A stretch of 64,000 nt of DNA, taken from Cellulomonas fimi. GTDB taxonomy: Bacteria; Actinomycetota; Actinomycetes; Actinomycetales; Cellulomonadaceae. The notes beneath the pieces were generated by a model. That model did not search any database, was not told where the DNA came from, and saw only the letters and a list, made by a program, of their open reading frames with translations. The stretch spans positions 62,001 through 126,000 of the forward strand of contig NZ_JAPESW010000002.1 of NCBI RefSeq assembly GCF_028527925.1, written 5' to 3'. Both the position numbers and the translations under genes were made by a program. Positions 8,019-16,587 of the stretch are shown here, one piece after another. How positions within the stretch are numbered: the stretch's first letter is position 1; every line of letters starts with the position of its first letter.

Positions 8019-9833
8019 GCCCCGGTGTGGGACGGCGACCCGGACCCCCGCGTGCCGTGGCGCGTCGACGGTCTGCTCGCGCGGTTCGTCGCGGCGGGCG
8101 CCCTCGTGTCGGCGGACGTGCACGTCGCTCGTCGGCTCGGTGCGATCGGCGGTGAGGAAGACGAGCGGGTGCACCTCGCGGTCGCGCTGGCGGTCGCGTC
8201 GGTGCGGTCCGGCTCGGTGTGCGTCGACCTGGCCTCGGCGCCCGCGGCGGTCGCGACGGACCTGGGCGACCGCGACCCGGACGGCGCGGCAGACCTCCCG
8301 TGGCCGACGCTCGACGGTCCCGACGGATGGCGTGCGGCGGTCCGACGCAGCCCGCTCGTCGCGGACGGCGCGACGGGCCCGGACGACCGGCCGGTCCGCC
8401 TCGTCGACGACCGCGTGTACCTGGACCGGTACTGGCGCGACGAGCTCACCGTCCGCCGCGCGGTCGAGGCCCGCGTCCGCACGACGCTGCCGGTCGACCG
8501 GTCGCACCTCGAGGACGTGGTGCGGCGACTGTTCCCCGACGACGCCGACGCGCAGCAGCGTGAGGCCGTCCGCGTCGCGTCCGGCTCGCTGCTCACGGTC
8601 CTCACCGGCGGCCCGGGGACGGGGAAGACGACGACGGTCGCCCGCCTCGTCGCCGCGCTCCAGGCCGTGGCCGGTCCGGACCTGCGGGTCGCGCTCGCGG
8701 CACCCACGGGCAAGGCGGCCTCGCGCCTGCAGGAGTCGGTGAACGCCGAGGTGGCAGGCCTGGCCGACGCCGACCGGGATCGCGTGGGCACGCTCGGCGC
8801 GTCGACGCTGCACCGCCTGCTCGGCCGGCGGCCCGGCTCCTCGACCCGGTTCCGGCACGACCGGACGCGACGCCTCCCCTACGACGTCGTGGTGGTCGAC
8901 GAGTCGTCGATGGTGTCGCTGCCCCTCATGGCGCGGCTCGTCGAGGCCCTGCGACCCGAGGCCCGGCTGGTGCTCGTCGGCGACCCCGACCAGCTCGCGA
9001 GCGTCGAGGCGGGCGCGGTCCTCGGCGACCTCGTGGAGGCGCTGCACGGCCGGGCGGTCGTGCGGCTCACCCGCACGCACCGGTTCGGGCACGAGCTCGG
9101 CGGCCTCGCTGCCGCGATCCGGGAAGGTGACGCGGACCGCACGCTCGCGCTGCTGCGCGCCGGCGGCGTGCACGTGCACCTCACGGAGACGGCGGGCGAC
9201 GTCGCGTCCCCGCACGAGCTCGCCGGGCTGCGACGCGACCTCGAGGACGCAGGTCGGGCGCTCGTCGCGGCCGCACGTGACGGGGACGCCACCGGGGCGT
9301 TGCGCGCGCTCGGTCAGCACCGCCTGCTGCTCGCGCACCGCGAGGGGCCGGCGGGCGTCGCGCACTGGGCGGCGCAGGCGGAGGCCTGGGTCGACGGTGT
9401 GACCGGCGGGCGCCCCGACGACGGCCCGTGGACGCCGGGGCGGCCGCTGCTCGTGACGGAGAACGACGCGACGAGCGGCCTGTCGAACGGCGACACCGGC
9501 GTGGTCGTCCGCGAGCCCGGCGTCGACGGAGCCGACGACGCGGTCGTGGTGGCGTTCGGCGACGCCGAGCGGCCGCACCTCGTGAGACCGCACCGGCTGC
9601 CTGCCGTGCAGACGGTGCACGCGATGACCGTGCACCGCGGGCAGGGCAGCCAGTTCACGCGCGTCACGGTGCTCCTGCCGCCCGCGACGTCACCCCTGCT
9701 CACGCGCGAGCTGCTGTACACGGCCGTGACGCGCGCTCGGGACTCGGTGCACGTCATCGGGTCGGAGGCCGCGGTGCGTGCCGCGGTCGAGCGCCCGGTC
9801 CGGCGCGCGAGCGGCCTGCGGCACGCGCTCTAG
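7881..9833 (+). CDS. recD: RecBCD enzyme subunit RecD (5'-3' helicase, exonuclease V alpha)
   Basis: The product is up to 650 residues. Residues 1-45 are a Ser/Ala/Gly tandem-repeat tail without RecD similarity. The RecD N-terminal domain starts near PWRVDGLLARFVAAG. Walker A is GGPGTGKTT (residues 243-251), Walker B is VVVVDESSMV, and motif III is VGDPDQLASVEAG. The C-terminal motifs include TVHRGQGSQFTRV and LLYTAVTRARDSVHVIG, typical of RecD/SF1B helicases. The GTG at 7881 overlaps the recB stop; the in-frame GTG at 8013 would remove the repeats and is a real alternative. The gene converges with the acetyltransferase 16 bp downstream. Confidence 0.93.
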   Translation: MSASEPETSAVRGAGGSGTSAAVSASGSGASAAVSASGSETRAAVSAPVWDGDPDPRVPWRVDGLLARFVAAGALVSADVHVARRLGAIGGEEDERVHLAVALAVASVRSGSVCVDLASAPAAVATDLGDRDPDGAADLPWPTLDGPDGWRAAVRRSPLVADGATGPDDRPVRLVDDRVYLDRYWRDELTVRRAVEARVRTTLPVDRSHLEDVVRRLFPDDADAQQREAVRVASGSLLTVLTGGPGTGKTTTVARLVAALQAVAGPDLRVALAAPTGKAASRLQESVNAEVAGLADADRDRVGTLGASTLHRLLGRRPGSSTRFRHDRTRRLPYDVVVVDESSMVSLPLMARLVEALRPEARLVLVGDPDQLASVEAGAVLGDLVEALHGRAVVRLTRTHRFGHELGGLAAAIREGDADRTLALLRAGGVHVHLTETAGDVASPHELAGLRRDLEDAGRALVAAARDGDATGALRALGQHRLLLAHREGPAGVAHWAAQAEAWVDGVTGGRPDDGPWTPGRPLLVTENDATSGLSNGDTGVVVREPGVDGADDAVVVAFGDAERPHLVRPHRLPAVQTVHAMTVHRGQGSQFTRVTVLLPPATSPLLTRELLYTAVTRARDSVHVIGSEAAVRAAVERPVRRASGLRHAL

Positions 9834-9849
9834 CCGGTCCCCGGTGCCC

Positions 9850-10332
9850 CTACGCGAGGCCGAGGTCCCGGCGCAGGAAGACGCTGTGCGGGTCGAGCAC
9901 GTAGTCGGCGAAGGGCGGGCACTCGACGAAGTCCGCGCGGGCGTAGAGGCGACGGGCCGCCGCGAAGTAGTCCTGGGTGCCCGTCTCGAGCAGGACGCTG
10001 CGGTAGCCACGGAGCGTCGCCTGCGCGAGCGCGTGGTCCAGCAGCGCAGCGCCGACGCCCTGCCCGCGAGCCGCGGGCGCGGTCCGCATGGACTTGAGCT
10101 CCGCCGATCCGCCACCGAGGGCCTTGAGCGCGACGGTGCCGAGCAGAGCCCCGCCTCCGTCGCGCGCCGTCCAGAAGGTGATCGCCGGGTCGGTCAGGGC
10201 GGCGGGGTCGAGCGCGTGGACGGACTCGGCGGGCGACGTCGCGTACATGTCGGCGAGGTGCTCCTCGAGCAGCGCGAGCACGTCGGGCCGCAGCGGGTCG
10301 TCGGCGTCGATTCTCAGGACGGTGGTGGGCAC
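9850..10332 (-). CDS. GNAT family N-acetyltransferase
   Basis: The product is 160 residues with the GNAT acetyl-CoA binding motif ARGQGVGAALLDHAL (Q/RxxGxG/A) and the later TQDYFAAARRLYARADF segment that follows in many GNATs of the YhbS/PA4866-like kind. The substrate cannot be told from sequence. The second of two close GTG codons (10332) is chosen because GAGGAG lies 7 nt upstream; a GTG at 10338 sits too close to that site. The gene converges with recD and is separated from the symporter gene by about 200 bp that hold that gene's terminator. Confidence 0.8.
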   Translation of the reverse strand: MPTTVLRIDADDPLRPDVLALLEEHLADMYATSPAESVHALDPAALTDPAITFWTARDGGGALLGTVALKALGGGSAELKSMRTAPAARGQGVGAALLDHALAQATLRGYRSVLLETGTQDYFAAARRLYARADFVECPPFADYVLDPHSVFLRRDLGLA

Positions 10333-10484
10333 AGGCACGCTCCTCGCGACGGTCCACCGACGGGCGGGTCGCTCCGCGGTGGCGCGGGTCGTCGGTGCGG
10401 CCACATCGTCGCGCGGCCGTGTGTCGCGCGTGTTGCACGCGCCGCACAGCTGCGCGCCCGCCCCGGTGGCCGTGTGCACGACGA

Positions 10485-10523
10485 CGCCCGGTCGCCCCTC
10501 GCTGACGGAGGGGCGGCCGGGCG
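10485..10523 (-). terminator. Hairpin terminator after the SDF symporter gene
   Basis: A 16-bp inverted repeat, CGCCCGGTCGCCCCTC and GAGGGGCGGCCGGGCG with one mismatch, encloses a 7-nt loop. It lies 15 nt beyond the symporter stop on the minus strand. There is no T-run, which is usual for terminators in this GC range. Confidence 0.65.
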
Positions 10524-10538
10524 CGTGGTGGACCGACG

Positions 10539-11975
10539 TCAGGACGCCGTGACGGGCTCCCGCGGGGTCGGCACGACGGTCGCGTCGCGGACCGCGTCGT
10601 CGGCCTCGGTGGCCTCGTCGACGTCGTCGGCGAGCAGGTTCGCCGTCGACGCGGACGTGTACCGCTCGACGTCGAGGATGCCCTCGCGCTTGGCGACGAC
10701 GGTCGGCACGAGCGCCTGACCCGCGACGTTGACCGCGGTGCGGCCCATGTCGAGGATCGGGTCGATCGCGAGGAGCAGGCCGACACCGGCGAGCGGCAGG
10801 CCGAGCGTCGACAGCGTGAGGGTCAGCATGACGACGGCACCGGTGAGGCCGGCGGTCGCGGCGGACCCGACGACGGACACGAACGCGATGAGGACGTAGT
10901 CCGTCACCGACAGGTCCACGCCGAAGATCTGCGCGACGAAGATCGCGGAGATCGCCGGGTAGATCGAGGCGCAGCCGTCCATCTTGGTCGTGGCGGCGAG
11001 CGGCACCGCGAACGAGGCGTAGGAGCGCGGCACGCCGAGGTTGCGCTCGACGACGCGCTGCGTCACGGGCAGCGTGCCGACGGACGACCGCGACACGAAC
11101 GCGAGCTGGATCGCCGGCCACGCACCGCGGAAGAAGGCGCCGATGCCGAGGCCGTTGGTCCGCAGGATCACCGGGTAGACGACCAGCAGGACGACGGCGA
11201 GCCCGACGTAGATCGCGGCCGCGTAGGTGCCGAGCGGTGCGAGCAGGTCCCACCCGTAGGTCGCGACGGCCTTGCCGATGAGGCCGAGCGTGCCGAGCGG
11301 CGCGAGGCGGATGACCCACCACAGCACCTTCTGCACGACGGCGAGCGCGGACCGGTTGAACGCGAGGAACGGCTGCGCGGCCTTGCCGGTGCGCAGCGCG
11401 GCGATGCCGACGACGAGCGCGACGACGACGATCTGCAGGACGTTGAACGACACCGAGGTGCTGGCCTCGACGGCGCCGTCGGCACCGGTCGTGACCTGCG
11501 TGCCGGCGCCGATCCCGAGCCAGTTGCCGGGGATGAGGCCCTTGAGGAAGTCGAGCCAGGAGCCGCTCGCGCCGGCCTCGAACCCGTCCTCGGGGCTGAG
11601 GGTCGAGCGCGCGCCGGGCTGCAGCAGCAGGCCGAGGCCGATGCCGACGCCCACGGAGATCGCGGCGGTGATCGCGAACCACAGGAGCGTCTGCCAGGCG
11701 AGGCGCGCGGCGTTGGTGACGCGCTCGAGGTTCGCGATCGAGGTGACGATCGCGAGGAACACGAGCGGCGGGACGATCGCCTTGAGGAGCGTGACGAACG
11801 ACGACCCGATCGTGTCGAGCGTCGTGGTCAGCCAGTTGGGCTCGCCGGAGGGCGTCTCGCCCATCTGCAGCGCGATCCAGCCGAGGAGCACGCCGAACCC
11901 GAGGCCGAGCAGGACCTGGACGGTGAAGGAGGGGAACCGCAGCCGGCGCTTGCGCTGCGTGGTGGTGTCAGACAC
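10539..11975 (-). CDS. Cation symporter of the SDF/DAACS family, probably an L-cystine transporter (TcyP-like)
   Basis: The product is 478 residues with 8 or more hydrophobic segments and a basic cytoplasmic N-terminus. The family's re-entrant loop serine motif appears as FVSRSSVGTLPVT. The TM7 substrate/cation region is TKMDGCASIYPAISAIF; this MDGC-(A/S)-x-IYP form resembles TcyP-like proteins more than the MDGTALY of GltP/DctA. The conserved C-terminal D-x-x-x-D region reads DPILDMGRTAVNVAG. What suggests cystine is the upstream leader peptide at 12160-12252, whose family precedes sulfur-assimilation genes. The GTG start at 11975 has GGAAAGG about 10 nt upstream. Glutamate or dicarboxylate remain alternative substrates. 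Confidence 0.8.
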   Translation of the reverse strand: MSDTTTQRKRRLRFPSFTVQVLLGLGFGVLLGWIALQMGETPSGEPNWLTTTLDTIGSSFVTLLKAIVPPLVFLAIVTSIANLERVTNAARLAWQTLLWFAITAAISVGVGIGLGLLLQPGARSTLSPEDGFEAGASGSWLDFLKGLIPGNWLGIGAGTQVTTGADGAVEASTSVSFNVLQIVVVALVVGIAALRTGKAAQPFLAFNRSALAVVQKVLWWVIRLAPLGTLGLIGKAVATYGWDLLAPLGTYAAAIYVGLAVVLLVVYPVILRTNGLGIGAFFRGAWPAIQLAFVSRSSVGTLPVTQRVVERNLGVPRSYASFAVPLAATTKMDGCASIYPAISAIFVAQIFGVDLSVTDYVLIAFVSVVGSAATAGLTGAVVMLTLTLSTLGLPLAGVGLLLAIDPILDMGRTAVNVAGQALVPTVVAKREGILDVERYTSASTANLLADDVDEATEADDAVRDATVVPTPREPVTAS

Positions 11976-12159
11976 GGGGATGAGGCCTTTCCGGGGCGCA
12001 GGCGCGCCGCGAGGGAGGTCCGTGAGGGACGCGTCGGGGGGACGGAGCCAGGTCGGCGGGCGACGTGGCGGGGACCGGCGGGACGTGGCCGGCCGGGGTC
12101 AGGACCGCGCGTGCGGCGCCGAACCCGTTTCAGGGACCGTGCGAGGTCCGAGGGGCGGG

Positions 12160-12252
12160 TCAGCGACCCGCGGTGCGGTGCGGCCGCCGACAGAGCGCGC
12201 TGGCGACCCGACGCAGGTCGACGGCACGGCGCTCGGTCAGGTGCAGGCTCAC
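12160..12252 (-). CDS. Short leader peptide with the VDL-R-VASALC motif upstream of the symporter gene
   Basis: A 30-codon frame starts at GTG 12252 with GGAG 9 nt upstream. It contains RRAVDLRRVASALCRR, which matches the actinobacterial 'putative leader peptide' pattern (LxxRRHVDLxRVxSALC) found in front of cysteine, sulfate and thiosulfate genes. The conserved cysteine codon (residue 21) is the expected sensor: slow translation at low cysteine would change downstream mRNA folding. The leader stop lies 184 nt before the symporter GTG on the same strand. The rest of the 500-bp gap (11976-12474) shows no other gene; its right part must hold the promoter of the plus-strand pair starting at 12475. 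Confidence 0.7.
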   Translation of the reverse strand: MSLHLTERRAVDLRRVASALCRRPHRTAGR

Positions 12253-12474
12253 GCGCGGCAGCTCCAGGTGAGGGGGCGACGACCGCTCGTCTGCGGCCAC
12301 AGTGCGCAACCGACCGCCGGCCACGACTGTTCCCTGTACCCGCCAGGGAGCTGCCGATGAGGCGGACGTCACAGGCAAGCGCCTACCGACCGGATCACCC
12401 GGCGGCACCCGTATCGCCCCGCGCTGCGACCGCTCCTGCCACCCGAACGCACGCTCGACGACAGGGGGCATCTC

Positions 12475-13227
12475 ATGGCAGCGACGTTCGGGGTGGAGGC
12501 CATCCGGCACTTCGGCAACGCACGGGCGAACGGCGTCTCCACCGCCGCGGACCTCACCTACACCTTCAACCGCAGCAACGGGTTCGACGACGAGCTCCGC
12601 AGCGCGGGCCACACGCGGGCCTGGTACTGGTCCGAGCAGGACGTGTGGGAGAACGACATCCAGGACACGAGCGGCGGCGGTGACGACCGCACGTGGGTCG
12701 ACGACGTCGACCTGTTCTGGATCGAGACGCACGGCAACCACACGGCGGACGGCCAGGCCCGGCTGCTGTACGACGTGCCGCGCGACCAGTGGCGCACGTT
12801 CTCGGGCACGTGGGAGCTCGGCGAGGACTGGAACGCGGAGTGGGTCATGGCCTACTCCTGTGACACCGCGCCGCTCGGCACCCTCACGGGGCTGTGGAAC
12901 ATCTTCAACCGCCTGCACCTGTACTGCGGGGCGTGGGAGGAGATGTGGGACGGCATCACCACCGACGAGTGCGGCGAGGACGTCGCGAACAACCTCACCG
13001 ACGGCGACACCGTGTCGTCGGCGTGGATCGACGGCGTCTCCGACTGGTGGGTCGACAACCACCCCGTCGTCGTGGGACCGGCGACGTCGCAGACGTGGAA
13101 CGGCGGCAACGTCATCTGGTCGCTGAGCCCGCACAACCGCGACCACCTGTGGGGCCACGGCTCGGTGTCCCCCGACCTGTCACCGTCCCAGCAGGGCTGC
13201 CTGCTGTGGCGCTGGGCCGAGGGCTGA
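12475..13227 (+). CDS. DUF6345-like protein with clan-CD cysteine-peptidase-like His and Cys blocks
   Basis: The product is 250 residues, cytosolic by sequence (no signal peptide), acidic and Trp-rich. I recall similar proteins as DUF6345, whose function is unknown. Two features suggest a caspase/gingipain-like fold: a hydrophobic strand ending in His-Gly (VDLFWIETHG, H86-G87) and, 43 residues on, a second strand ending in Cys (EWVMAYSC, C129). In clan CD peptidases the catalytic His and Cys follow such strands at similar spacing. This is a motif reading, not a proven relation. The ATG has AGGGGG 6 nt upstream. The partner gene follows after 13 bp. Confidence 0.7.
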   Translation: MAATFGVEAIRHFGNARANGVSTAADLTYTFNRSNGFDDELRSAGHTRAWYWSEQDVWENDIQDTSGGGDDRTWVDDVDLFWIETHGNHTADGQARLLYDVPRDQWRTFSGTWELGEDWNAEWVMAYSCDTAPLGTLTGLWNIFNRLHLYCGAWEEMWDGITTDECGEDVANNLTDGDTVSSAWIDGVSDWWVDNHPVVVGPATSQTWNGGNVIWSLSPHNRDHLWGHGSVSPDLSPSQQGCLLWRWAEG

Positions 13228-13240
13228 GAGGGAGAAGGAC

Positions 13241-14164
13241 ATGACCACGACGAAGGACCTGACCGAGCGCCTGACGGGGCTCGTGGGCGAGGTGCCGGAC
13301 GTGACGGAGGTCGTCGAGCTGGCGTCGCCCGGCCCGGAGGCGTTCGTGAGGCGCAACGAGAAGCTGTTCGCCGACCTGGCCGAGGCGGCGGGGATCCCGC
13401 TCGACGCGTCGCAGGGCGGCCTGCGGCTGGCCGACCGCTCCGTGTACCGGGGCGAGGACGGCGGGCGCGCCGTGACGTTCCACGCCTCCGGCGCGCTGAC
13501 GCTGCACGCGGGGGTCGACCCGCTCGACGACCTGTTCGACGAGGTGCTCCCGGACGAGAAGCTCCGCGGTCTGGTGGACGACCAGGTCGCCCGTCTCGGG
13601 CTCGCATCGCTCGTCGACCGCGAGGACACGCTCACGTTCGAGCGGCTCTGGAAGCTCAAGGCGGCCGGTGCCGACCGCGAGGGGAAGGTCAGCGAGCCCG
13701 TGCTGACGCGCGCCGTCGGCGCGTACCGGCACGCCGTCCGTGACCTGCCCGTCCTCGGGCGGGCGTCGGGGAGCGTGGAGGTGACCGGCTCCGGCCGGCT
13801 GTCGTCGCTCACGCTCACGCTGCGCCGGCTCTCCGGCGACGGCAGCGGCGCGACGCTCGACAAGGCCGTCTCGCGTCGTCCCGAGGACGCCGCGTCCGAG
13901 GTCGCCGCGCGCCTGTCCCGTCTGCTGGAGGGCCGCGAGGAGGACGTCCGGCTCGAGCCGCAGCTGTTCGCGTTCGGCTACCTGAGCCTCGGGCGGCGGC
14001 GGGCGCAGAGCGTGCTCGCGCCCATGTACGTGGCTGCGGTGACGGTCGACGGCGGCGAGGAGGCCGAGCGCTCGGCCCACGTCGTCGCGGTGGCCGGCAG
14101 CGAGAAGCAGTACCTGCGACTTCCCGTGGGGGTGCGCACCGCGGCGGAGCGACGCTCCGCCTGA
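13241..14164 (+). CDS. Hypothetical protein with propeptide (FTP/PepSY)-like segments, partner of the preceding gene
   Basis: The product is 307 residues with no signal peptide or membrane span. Residues 157-195 include AVGAYRHAVRDLPVLGR and a following beta-rich SVEVTGSGRLSSL stretch; this resembles the FTP/PepSY propeptides that chaperone and inhibit thermolysin-type and related proteases. A second beta-rich part (about 240-290) contains LAPMYVAAVTVDGG. It follows the caspase-like gene by 13 bp and has its own strong ribosome binding site (GGGAGAAGGA at 13229-13238), so the two are surely co-transcribed. An inhibitor or chaperone role for the upstream protein is an inference from this pairing. 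Confidence 0.6.
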   Translation: MTTTKDLTERLTGLVGEVPDVTEVVELASPGPEAFVRRNEKLFADLAEAAGIPLDASQGGLRLADRSVYRGEDGGRAVTFHASGALTLHAGVDPLDDLFDEVLPDEKLRGLVDDQVARLGLASLVDREDTLTFERLWKLKAAGADREGKVSEPVLTRAVGAYRHAVRDLPVLGRASGSVEVTGSGRLSSLTLTLRRLSGDGSGATLDKAVSRRPEDAASEVAARLSRLLEGREEDVRLEPQLFAFGYLSLGRRRAQSVLAPMYVAAVTVDGGEEAERSAHVVAVAGSEKQYLRLPVGVRTAAERRSA

Positions 14165-14174
14165 CGCACAGGGC

Positions 14175-14213
14175 GAGCGCCGCGGGCTCCCGGGGGGAGG
14201 GCCCGCGGCGCTC
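14175..14213. terminator. Bidirectional hairpin terminator between convergent genes
   Basis: A perfect 13-bp stem, GAGCGCCGCGGGC (14175-14187) and GCCCGCGGCGCTC (14201-14213), lies 10 bp after the plus-strand stop and about 50 bp after the stop of the minus-strand metalloprotease gene. It can serve both. Confidence 0.75.
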
Positions 14214-14264
14214 GTGCGTGCGGCGCGGCACCGCGCCCGGCCGCGCGACGGCCTGCCGCAGGCG

Positions 14265-15407
14265 TCAGAGCCAGGGCGCGCAGGGACCGCTGCCCAGCAG
14301 CGCGAGGCCCGTGAGGTCACCCGCCTGGAAGTCCGTGACCGACGGGTCCGTGCTGGGCGCCATGAGCTGGGTCGGGTCGTCGACGTGCCCGAGCCCGACG
14401 ACGTGCGCGAGCTCGTGCATCGCGACCGCGCGCACCATCGCGTGCCCGTCCGGCTCCTCGAGCATCGCGCCGAGCTGCGTGGAGTCGAGCGACACGCTGC
14501 CCGACACGGCGACGCTCGGCCGGCCCGCGACCTCGAGCGCGACCGGCCCCGCGACACCCGCGACACCGCCCACGAGCCGCGCGTCCTCGGACTCGTCCGA
14601 CCAGGCGACGAGGACGGGCGCCCACCGGTCGCCGTAGCGGTCCGGCTGGTAGGGCGCGCGATCCTCCGACGGCTGCTCGTCCGTGTCGCCGTCCGCGACG
14701 AACACGAGCCCGGTCGCGCGGCTCAGGCGTTCGACCGCCTCCTCGATCACCGCGCGACCGCCGGGCGGCTCGCCGTCGGGCCGGACGACGTAGTGGACGG
14801 GACGGCACGGGCTCCACGCGACGGGTGTCCGCCCGTCGGCCTGCGTCTGGAGGTACGCGTACGAGCGGCCGACCTGCGCGAGCGACGGCGGCCGACCGAT
14901 CGGCTCGCCCGACTCCTCGAGACCCGTAGGCGGGACGACCGGCGCACGCACCAGACCGCCGACGACGGCGTCGAGCCACGGGGAGCCGTGCACCACGGGC
15001 GCGAGCACGCGCTGCGCGTCGTGGACCAGGCCGGGTCCGAACGTCGTCACCGCGAGCCCGAGGACGACCCCGAGCGCGAGCGTGCTGGGGACCGGGCTGC
15101 CTGCCCGTCGACGCGTCCGTCGCGCCTCGGGTCGCACCGCCCGTCCGGGAGCCGGTGCGCTCACCCCGTCGGGCGCGGTCCCGGCGAGGGCGATCGACTC
15201 GACGGCCGGGGCGGCCGGCTGGGAGGGCAGCACGGGCGCCGCACCGTCGAGCGTCGTGGCCCGCGAGCCGGCCTGCCGCGCGCGGGCCGCACGCTCGTCG
15301 AGGACCCACTGGGGCACGCGACCGCTCGGCGACGTCGGCACGTCGCGCGGGAGCGGTCGGGACCCCTCGGCGGTCACATCCTGCGCATCGACCGCGCGGA
15401 GCTGCAC
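14265..15407 (-). CDS. Membrane-anchored zinc metalloprotease (HExxHxxGxxH, metzincin type)
   Basis: The product is 380 residues. Residues 1-105 are a Pro/Ala/Arg-rich cytoplasmic tail, a single transmembrane helix follows (about 108-124), and the rest should lie outside the cell. The zinc motif is HELAHVVGLGH (H331, E332, H335, H341) with a following Met (QLMAP, about residue 349) as in the metzincin Met-turn. C201 and C376 could form a disulfide. Matrixin-like peptidases of this form are common but uncharacterised in actinobacteria. The start is uncertain: GTG 15407 opens the frame but has no clear ribosome binding site. The gene is divergent from the membrane-protein gene at 15544. Confidence 0.8.
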   Translation of the reverse strand: MQLRAVDAQDVTAEGSRPLPRDVPTSPSGRVPQWVLDERAARARQAGSRATTLDGAAPVLPSQPAAPAVESIALAGTAPDGVSAPAPGRAVRPEARRTRRRAGSPVPSTLALGVVLGLAVTTFGPGLVHDAQRVLAPVVHGSPWLDAVVGGLVRAPVVPPTGLEESGEPIGRPPSLAQVGRSYAYLQTQADGRTPVAWSPCRPVHYVVRPDGEPPGGRAVIEEAVERLSRATGLVFVADGDTDEQPSEDRAPYQPDRYGDRWAPVLVAWSDESEDARLVGGVAGVAGPVALEVAGRPSVAVSGSVSLDSTQLGAMLEEPDGHAMVRAVAMHELAHVVGLGHVDDPTQLMAPSTDPSVTDFQAGDLTGLALLGSGPCAPWL

Positions 15408-15543
15408 GTGAGACGCCGGAGCACGACGCCACCCGTCCGCCGCAGGACCGGCGCCCCGGGCCCCGGCGGCCCGCGCCCGCGCTCGTCACCCACCGCTACC
15501 TCCTGCGGTTGCCCGCGGTCGGCGTCCGCAGGACGCTCGCGTC

Positions 15544-16575
15544 ATGCCCGAACCCGCAGGAACCGGAACGACGGACGCCGCGGGCACCGCGGCGGTCACC
15601 CCGCCGCGGACGCGGGTGGGGGGCCCCACCCACGTCGGCACCGCGACCACCGACCCCGTCGCCCGGGCGACGTACCGCCTGCTGCGCATCCTCCTGGTCG
15701 CGCTGCCCGTCCTGCTGCTCGTCGCGTCGTTCCTCGTGTGGGTGACCGGTGGACGCATCGAGCGGTCGATCAGCGACTACTACGACGGCGACCTGCGCGA
15801 CGTGTTCGTCGCGATGCTCGCCGGCATCGCCGTCTGCCTGGTCGCCTACCGGGGGTTCCCGGCGGTCGAGGACTACACGCTCAACTGGGCGGGGTTCCTC
15901 GCGCTGATCGTCGCGTTCGTGCCCAACAGCCTCACGGCCGAGCTCGAGCGGCTCGACGGCGCGGCACGCACGCAGGCCGCGCTGCCCGCACGGATCGTGC
16001 TGACGTCCCTCCTGGTCGTGTCGGCGGCGGTGGTCCTCGTCGAGTGGCGGACGACCCGGGCGACCGTGCACGCCGCGCGGACGGCGCGCGACGGCGGCTG
16101 GGTGTTCTGGCTGATGACGGTCCTCGGGGCCGCGGTCGTCGGCCTGCTGGTCGTCCGCCTCGTGCAGCCGGGCACCACCTTCGCGTGGCTGCACGGCGCG
16201 GCGGCGATCGTGCTGATCGTGGGCCTCGCGCTCGCGGTCCTCAGCCACGGCTGGCCCGCGACCGACGCCGTCGCGGACCGGCGCTACCGCACCATCTACC
16301 TCACGGTGGCCGCGCTCATGGTCGCCGGGCTGGTGCTGTGGCCGGCACTCGAGCGCGCGGAGGTCGACGAGGCGGTCCTCGTCGTCGAGTGGTGGGAGAT
16401 CGTGCTGTTCGTCGTCTTCTGGGTCACGGAGACGATCCGCACGTGGGACCCGGTCGCGATCGAGCCGCTGCACCTCCCCGACGAGCCCGGCACGCCCGTG
16501 CCGCCGCCGCTCGCACCGCCGCAGCGCCCCGCGCAGCCGCGGCAGCACGGGGCGCGACGGCACGTCGCACCCTGA
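15544..16575 (+). CDS. Multi-spanning membrane protein with SISDYY and RDVFV motifs, function unknown
   Basis: The product is 343 residues. After a ~45-residue polar N-terminus there are about seven hydrophobic helices: roughly 47-65, 82-100, 111-127, 146-162, 179-198, 211-228 and 252-267, with a further one near 283-298. The loop SISDYYDGDLRDVFVAML and the helix start EDYTLNWAGFLALIVAFVP recall an uncharacterised membrane family (DUF998/Frag1-like). The C-terminal tail is Pro/Arg-rich and cytoplasmic. AGGA lies 10 nt before the ATG. Its stop is only 12 bp from the stop of the convergent flavoprotein gene. Confidence 0.7.
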   Translation: MPEPAGTGTTDAAGTAAVTPPRTRVGGPTHVGTATTDPVARATYRLLRILLVALPVLLLVASFLVWVTGGRIERSISDYYDGDLRDVFVAMLAGIAVCLVAYRGFPAVEDYTLNWAGFLALIVAFVPNSLTAELERLDGAARTQAALPARIVLTSLLVVSAAVVLVEWRTTRATVHAARTARDGGWVFWLMTVLGAAVVGLLVVRLVQPGTTFAWLHGAAAIVLIVGLALAVLSHGWPATDAVADRRYRTIYLTVAALMVAGLVLWPALERAEVDEAVLVVEWWEIVLFVVFWVTETIRTWDPVAIEPLHLPDEPGTPVPPPLAPPQRPAQPRQHGARRHVAP

Positions 16576-16587
16576 CGGCGCGGCCCG

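Noticed and set aside
12303-12474. A possible extra coding segment upstream of the caspase-like gene
   Set aside because: The in-frame translation is low-complexity Arg/Ala/Pro sequence without a ribosome binding site or motif; ATG 12475 has AGGGGG at ideal spacing.
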